A stretch of DNA of 60,000 nt from Cryptomeria japonica. Lineage: Eukaryota; Streptophyta; Pinopsida; Cupressales; Cupressaceae. Made by a program: the position numbers and the translations under genes. The notes beneath the pieces are model-generated. The model was not told where the DNA came from, made no database searches, and was given only the letters and a program-made list of their open reading frames with translations. The stretch lies in the NCBI RefSeq assembly GCF_030272615.1, contig NC_081409.1:476876573-476936572 (forward strand), given 5' to 3'. Shown here piece by piece: positions 54,276 through 60,000 of this stretch (position 1 is the stretch's first letter; each line of letters opens with the position of its first letter).

Positions 54276-54918
54276 GTTTTGTATCAAGGTTTCATATGGT
54301 ATGACTATCGGTTGGTAGTCTTAGCTTTAGGGTTTCCGATTGAAGTATCCCAAACCTATGTGATTCAACTGATGACATTGTGTGATGAGTTTGCATTGTA
54401 ATGAAGAACAGATTGTGTTGCCACGTCAGCCTTGTGCACATGAAGGATCTTGCATGAAGGAGATTGATCCTATCTACCTCGGGAATGTGCAAACTCTCTA
54501 TAAACAATGGAGAACGTGTGATGGGTTATCAGCCTCCAAGAAGCAGTGAAGAATGAACGTTGGATAACGTCTTGAGATCTATTCAACACTGTTGTAATCA
54601 ATGCAATATGTTCAACGGTTAGGATTGAACCGAGTGAATTGCTTAACCTAAATGTTTAGGGCTTAGGGTTTATGCTATCGACCTATTTGTTTCCTATAAG
54701 GTCGATGTTGTTTTTCGTGTTGAAGTTGCTGGCAAATGTTGTGTGTGTATCTAAGTGCAAAGATACATGATTCTTGCCAGACCAGATAAGAGAATAGATA
54801 CCCGCAGAGTGTGATTGCAGAAGGAAGGAACTAAAGCGGATCTGCATTGGCATTGAAGTGTTGTTACCAGATCATTGTAATACATGTTGACCTCTAACCA
54901 CTTCAACAGTTGGAAAAT

Positions 54919-55063
54919 CCCTTAACAGGGTAGCTTTAACCGACTTGCTGTAAATCCTTTAACAGGGTGACTCGAAATCATTGAGTTCTTAAAATCCTCT
55001 AACAAGGTAACCTTTAAAAGGGTTTAACCCTTAACCAGGTATTTTAGCCATCCCTTAACCGGG
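54919..55063 (+). repeat. Five CCCTTAACAGGG mini-hairpins in the copia leader
   Basis: CCCTTAACAGGG (54919), CCTTTAACAGGG (54956), CCTCTAACAAGG (54996), ACCCTTAACCAGGT (55027) and CCCTTAACCGGG (55052). Starts are 25-40 bp apart. In the third copy, changes on both arms keep the pairing. Confidence 0.8.
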
Positions 55064-55577
55064 TGATCCCTAGCTGGATCGGTTCCTAACAAAACCTATT
55101 GTAAAGTCTTTAACCGGACTAGGCTCCTAACAGAGCGGACTTCAAAAGGGTTCAAAGAACAGCTTGTGGGTATTCATCCCCACCGTGGTTTTTCCCAATT
55201 GGGTTTCCATGTGAAAAATATGTGTGTTATTTGTGATGCTTTTCATGTGATGCTTTGTTATTCTCTGTCAAGCGATAAAGCATGTTGACCAGTAAGTCTT
55301 TACATTTCTATTGATGTATTACTAGTGTATGCATATGGGTGAAATGGAAATAAGATGTTAGATTGTGTGGAAAGCTACTAGTTACCAGTTTATGTCTTTC
55401 ACATTCTTATTATGTTTAATCGGTAGTAATTTGGTTTAGACCGGTGTTATTGCATGCTAGTCAAGTGCGGTGCTTTCACTCAAACCGGTTCAAGGAAAAG
55501 TGTTTTTGTCAATACTGATTCACCCCCCCCCTCTCAGTACCAGTTTGGTACTAACTGTTCATCATTGACTCATCAAT

Positions 55578-55589
55578 TGGTATCAGAGC
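55578..55589 (+). promoter_or_regulatory. Primer binding site of the copia element
   Basis: TGGTATCAGAGC, complementary to initiator tRNA-Met. Confidence 0.95.
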
Positions 55590-55647
55590 ATCTTCTAGGT
55601 CCTTTGTGTTGTACGCTTAACCGCTTGAGGTAAAGATCCTACTCTAA

Positions 55648-56725
55648 TGATGAAGAGGGAAGGTCCAAAGTTCAACATAGACAACTTTAAAATATGGAAG
55701 GATAGAATGAAGATATACATAAGAAGCATGGGTGCTCAACACTAGAGCTATGTTGAGAATGCTTATGTTATCCCTACTGGTACTCTCACCGATGATCAAA
55801 AGAGAGAGATTCAGGAGAATGGGCAAGTCATGGAAGCCATAATCATCAGTTTATCTGACATTGAGTTTATTGATGTTCAGGATAAAGAGAATCTCAAAGA
55901 AGTATGGGATGCCCTTTAGAATATCTATGGCGGTGATGAGCATGTGAAATAAGCTAAGGAAGAAAGCCTTGGGGGAAAGTTTGAATACATGTGGATGGGT
56001 GAAGGAGAGACCATTCGACAATATGGAATAAGAATCAAAACTGTTGTTTGAGATATCAAGAGTGCAGGTGGTAAAATGGAAGATTCCATTGTTGTTAGCA
56101 AAGTTTTGAGATCCTTATTACTGGTCTATGCAATAAGGGTTGTTGCTATCCAGGAGTTGAGGTCTGTAGACAAGACAAAGGTATCCTTGGACTCCATCAT
56201 TGCAAAGTTAATAGCTTATGAGCTAAATAATTATGATGGCAGTATTCAGAAGACTAAATCAGCCTTCAGAGCATCAGTTGCACCATCTAGAAAAGGCAAA
56301 GAAGCTAGTACTAGTGGTGAACCAAGACAAAGTAGAGAAATGGATGATGAGGAGATCCTGATGGAATTTGAAGCTCTTCTTGCCAAAAGTCTTCCCAAGG
56401 GAATCGATAAATACATAGGTAAGCTTCCTTTGAAATGCTTTTCTTGTAACTGGATAGGACACATTGTTGTAAACTGCCCTAATGGTGATAACAAGGACAA
56501 ACCAGAGAGGTTCAAGAAGTTCAAAGGAGGAAACTGGAGAAACTATTTTGTAGCAGTTGATGAAGGTGTCACTGATGAGGAATCAGAAGATGAAGAAAGT
56601 GAAGATATTGTGTTTGTAGCAGTCAAGGAAGATGTGTCAGACAAGAAGGCTCTTGTCTCCCGCTTTGATAATTCCAATGAGTGGATTATTGACAATGGCT
56701 ATTCTCACCATATGACTGGCAACTA
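55648..56725 (+). pseudogene. Copia Gag and start of protease
   Basis: The frame begins MMKREGPKFNIDNFKIWKDR, the usual copia Gag opening, and ends with a CCHC knuckle CFSCNWIGHIVVNC (56436-56477). Stops occur near 55744, 55917, 55951 and 56050, then the frame is open from 56076 to 56725. The protease region follows as EWIIDNGYSHHMTGN: the usual active-site triplet DSG reads DNG and the usual cysteine is tyrosine, so protease activity is doubtful. A stop at 56724 then interrupts it. Gag forms the virus-like particle. All the stops are explicable as C to T or G to A changes. Confidence 0.9.
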
Positions 56726-57976
56726 GAGTAAGTTTCTATCTCTGGAAGAGTATGATGGTGGTGTGGTTTGTTTTGGTAATGGTGCATCATGTATGGTAAA
56801 AGGCAGAGGGTCCATCTCTCTGAATGGAAGAAGCAGTGCTGACAATGTGTATTGGGTAGAAGGTCTCAGACACAACCTTTTGAGTGTTGCTCAACTGATT
56901 GATAATGGACTCACTTTGGAATTCAGAATGGAGTGTGCAAAATCAAAGGAAAGAATGGTGAACTGATGGCTACCGGTATGCAGACCAAAGGTAACCTATT
57001 TAAGCTAAATACTAATGTCAGTACATGTCTAATGGCTAAGTTTGAGGATAGCTGGATATGGCATAGGAGACTCTGCCATGTAAACTTTGATAATATTGTG
57101 AAGGCCAGTAAGATCAAGGCAATTAGAGGATTGTCTATGCTAAGCAAACTGGAAAATCCTTTGTGCAGAGAGTGTCAACTGGGGAAAATGTCTTCCTCAA
57201 CCTTCAAAGGTAAATATTTCACTGCAGACAATTTACTTGATCTTTTGCATACTGATTTGTGTGGTCCTATGAAAACTAGGAGTGTGCAGGGAGATAGGTA
57301 TTTTAAGATTCTTACTAATGATTTCTCAAGAATGATGTGGGTCACATTCTTGAAGGACAAATTTGAAGCTTTTGGAAAGTTCAAAGCCTTCAGAGCACTG
57401 GTTGAAAAAGAAAGCGGTAAGAGGATTAAGTGCTTAAGAACTGATCAAGGAGGAGAATTAATTTAAGGTGAATTCAACAAATACTATGAAGAGAATGCCA
57501 TCAAGAGGCAACTGTCTGCCCGCCAGACTCCACAACAGAATGGCCTAGAAGAGAGGAACAACTGGACTGTGGTTGAAGCAGCTAGAACTATGTTGATCCA
57601 AGGGAAGGTTGCTCACACCTTTTGGAGAGAAGCGGTGAGCACTGCAGTCTACACAATGAACTGGGTACTCATAAAAAAGGGTAATGGTAAAACACCTTAT
57701 GAGTATTGGACCGGTAAGACACCAGTGGTAAGATACTTTAGAGTGTTTGGTAGCAAATATTATATCAAGAGGAGTGAACATCAGAGCAATTTTGATGCTA
57801 AATGTGATGAGGGAATATTCCTAGGGTATTCCACAAAGAGCAAAGCTCTCAAATGTTTCAACAATAGGACTCAAAGAATTGTTGAAAGCATCAATATTAC
57901 AGTTGATGAAACCTCTGAGAAATCTGAGGAAACTGGCAGTGAGCAAGTAGGAGATGAACCGGTAGTAACCTTCTAG
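56726..57976 (+). pseudogene. Copia protease end and integrase
   Basis: Frame 56763-56966 holds the protease tail (YWVEGLRHNLLSVAQL). A frameshift near 56935 leads to 56933-57466. The integrase zinc-binding HHCC motif is intact (WHRRLCH and CRECQLGK). Core acidic residues are in LLHTDLCGPM and LTNDFSRMMW. After a stop at 57464-57466, SARQTPQQNGLEERNN carries the catalytic glutamate. It continues through 57569-57976 (TFWREAVSTAVYTMNW, VFGSKYYIKRSEHQSNFDAK) to a TAG. The order protease, integrase, RT marks Ty1/copia. Confidence 0.92.
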
Positions 57977-59154
57977 GAACTGGCTGCAAAACAACCTAGC
58001 ACTAGTAACAATGCTCCTACACCAGTAGATGCTGATACTGATGAAGATGAGTATGAAGAAGAAAAGCAAGAGGAAACAACTAAGATCATTTCTAGGTATG
58101 TAAAGCTGAATCATGACCCAAAGCAGATCATAGGAGATAAGGATGCAGGAATTCTTACAAGAAGAAAGGTCAGAGAAAACTCTTGCATGTTCTTTGAATT
58201 TGAGCCTAATACATTCAAAGAGGCACATAAAGATGAAGACTGGATCAAGGCAATGGAAGAGGAACTTGACCAGATAGAAAAGAATGGTACATGGTCTCTG
58301 GTACCCAGACCAGAGCATAAAAATATCATTGGCACCAAATGGGTTTTTAAAAAATAAGTTGAATGAAGATGGCTCAGTGGTTAGAAACAAAGCCAGACTA
58401 GTGTGTAAAGGATATGCCCAAGAAGAAGGAGAAGACTATGGAGAAACCTTTGCTCTAGTAGCCAAATTGGAAGGAGTTCATATGCTTCTTGCATATGTAG
58501 CATTCAAGGGATTCAAAGTATATCAAATGGATGTAAAATCTACATTCCTGAATGGAATACTAGAAGAGGAGGTGTATATAGAGCAACCAAATGGGTTTTC
58601 CCTATCAAAAGACAATGACATGGTGTGTAGGCTACATAAGGCCTTGTATGGACTAAAGCTTGCACCTAGAGCATGGTATGAAAGCTTGCACTCCCATCTT
58701 GTGAAGATTGGATTCAAGAGAACAAGTGAGGATAGTAATATCTACCTGAAGTCAGAAGGAGATCATATTCTAATCTGTGAGGTATTTGTTGATGACATAA
58801 TTTTTGGAGGAGATGACAAGATGAGTCATGATTTTGCAGATGAGATGAAAAAGGAATTTGAGATGTCACTTATAGGGGAGATTAAGTTCTTCATTGGACT
58901 ATAGATTCAACAAATGAAAGATGGAATCTTTATCACTCAGTCCAAGTATGGCAAAGAGGTGTTGAAGACTTTTGGCATGGAAGACAACAAACCGGTTAGT
59001 ACACCAATGGTGACCAGTTGTAAATTATCAAAAGAGGATGACTCAGGGTTGGTAAATAAGAAGGAATACCGATTAATGATTGGTAAATTGCACTATGTAG
59101 TACATAGAAGACCGGACATTGCACATGCAGTGGGCATTACTGCACGGTTCCAGT
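57977..59154 (+). pseudogene. Copia reverse transcriptase
   Basis: The frame from 57977 reads to GTKWVFKK at about 58350, where a frameshift leads to the frame that ends at 58904. Recognisable blocks are [56 protein letters not shown] and the catalytic FVDDIIFGG, whose two aspartates are intact. A TAG at 58902-58904 separates [10 protein letters not shown] from IQQMKDGIFITQSKYGKEVL. The thumb region (YRLMIGKLHYVVHRRPDIAH) ends at a TAA at 59154. Confidence 0.95.
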
Positions 59155-59738
59155 AAAGCCCAAGAGAATCCCACTTGGTATCAGTCAAGCAGATTCTGAG
59201 ATATATGAAGGGAACTATTGACTATGGATTATGGTATCCATATAGTAATGATTTCAACCTGAAAGTGTTTACAGATGCTGACTAGGCTGGTAATGTGGAC
59301 GACCGGAATAGCACAACCAGTGGTACATTCTTTCTTGGTGGAAGACTAGTCTCATGGATGAGTAAGAACCGAAGATGTATCTCTCAGTCTACAGTAGAAG
59401 CGGAGTATGTTGCAGCATTTATGAACTACACCCAGACAATTTGGATGAAGCATGTATTAAATGGCTTCAAAGTTCCTATATCTGAACTGGTAAGCATATT
59501 TTGTGACAACACAAGTGTGATTAACATCTCCAAGAATCCGGTTTTACATTCTAGAACCAAGCACTTCGAGCTTAAGTATCATTTCTTAAGGGAAAAGGTT
59601 CAGAACAAAGAAGTTGTACTGGAACATGTTTCCAGTAAGGAGCAGTTAGCAGACATATTCACCAAGCCTCTACCGAAGGCTACCTTTACCTATTTGAGAG
59701 GTGAATTAGGGGTGCTGCCCCTTCAAGAGGTGAACTAA
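59155..59738 (+). pseudogene. Copia RNase H
   Basis: QILRYMKGTIDYGLWY, then VFTDAD followed by TAG in place of the conserved tryptophan, then GTFFLGGRLVSWMSKNRRCI, STVEAEYVA and RTKHFELKYHFLRE, ending KPLPKATFTYLRGELGVLPL. The catalytic D, E and D positions are present. The TAG at 59283 (DAD then stop) looks like a TGG to TAG change. Confidence 0.93.
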
Positions 59739-59927
59739 AGGTGTGTTCTCCACATCAGTCAGGACTTACATTGATATATCTTTTTTAGTATTGGTGTGTT
59801 GAAGGATGCTACTCCTTAGGGGGAGCAGCATAGTAGAACACAGATGTTTATGCCTTCACTTTGGCATTGCTATCAAAGGGGGAGAAGATGTGAAGCAGAG
59901 AGATATCTTTGTATATTGTCATCAATG

Positions 59928-59941
59928 CCAAAGGGGGAGAT
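59928..59941 (+). promoter_or_regulatory. Polypurine tract of the copia element
   Basis: CAAAGGGGGAGAT just before the 3' LTR. A second AAAGGGGGAGAAG lies at about 59875. Confidence 0.85.
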
Positions 59942-60000
59942 TGTTGGCATATGTGTAGAGTATGATGACATGATGATATTGTATGTTGTCATTGATGTCA
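59942..60000 (+). mobile_element. Start of the copia 3' LTR (runs out of the window)
   Basis: TGTTGGCATATGTGTAGAGT, then the same sequence as 54071 onward with very few differences, up to the window end. Confidence 0.93.

Larger units (their letters stand above)
54071..55575 (+). mobile_element. 5' LTR of copia element (1,505 bp)
   Basis: Starts TGTTGGCATATG, repeated at the 3' LTR start 59942, and ends CATCA two bases before the primer site. Its U3 has six GTGAACCGGTAT-type words (54143-54275). A TATA box (CTCTATAAACAATGG) lies near 54495. Its transcribed part has five CCCTTAACAGGG hairpins. Confidence 0.9.

Noticed and set aside
57821-58390. 189-codon minus-strand frame
   Set aside because: It is antisense to copia integrase/RT sequence, whose plus-strand motifs are unmistakable.
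1-60000. tRNA and rRNA genes
   Set aside because: I saw no cloverleaf-like sequence or rRNA core. TGGTATCAGAGC strings are primer sites next to LTR ends.

Overview
The window looks like gene-poor nuclear DNA of a seed plant with a large genome. A conifer or other gymnosperm is my best guess, from the density of old nested LTR retrotransposons and the almost complete lack of host exons; this is inference. I see no bacterial operons, rRNA, tRNA or CRISPR. Nearly everything I can assign is a transposable element or a captured gene piece. The only host-like exon is a C2-domain exon at 33192-33302 on the minus strand.

Layout. 560-1041: decayed end of a Ty3/gypsy chromovirus (integrase C-terminus and chromodomain). 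1042-3438: a 2.4 kb LTR starting TGTAATGTCC, followed by a tRNA-Met type primer site. 3452-9241: non-autonomous gypsy interior carrying a processed fragment of a PDS5-like cohesin gene, a CCHC knuckle and unknown ORFs, ending in a second, shortened LTR (9242-9855). 9856-12965, minus: copia gag with several CCHC knuckles, primer site and 5' LTR. 12966-20400: decayed sequence with two more TGTAATGTCCCC LTR ends.

20400-31352 is a three-level nest. A minus-strand LINE reverse transcriptase is split by LTR B (minus, 20768-30899). LTR B is split by LTR A (plus, 21318-28510). LTR A is 7.2 kb, starts TGTTG, ends CAACA, has a CCACG target duplication, and carries its own TATA box, a probable 5'UTR intron and a reading frame of about 1,073 codons with one internal stop. 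Both A and B have an array of hairpin repeats just upstream of their TATA boxes. In A the hairpins recur mostly every 166 bp.

33192-33500: C2 exon and promoter. 34300-38395: heavily decayed gypsy pol (RT, RNase H, integrase) and its 551 bp 3' LTR. 39037-42750: another LTR, primer site and an interior with a 0.89 kb tandem duplication. 46309-50640, minus: gypsy gag and an acidic downstream frame, broken by an intact 2,018 bp TRIM-like element (47047-49064, duplication GTAAC). 50911-54070: probable CACTA element with subterminal TGACTAAATA repeats, cut by a nearly full copia element that starts at 54071 and whose 3' LTR begins at 59942 and runs out of the window.

The most interesting signal is architectural. 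Six LTR families that look unrelated, some plus and some minus, contain short tandemly arranged palindromes whose sequence differs between families but whose stem-loop form is kept. In five of the six an array lies upstream of the TATA box. The LTR-borne 1,073-codon frame beside the largest array is the best candidate for something undescribed.
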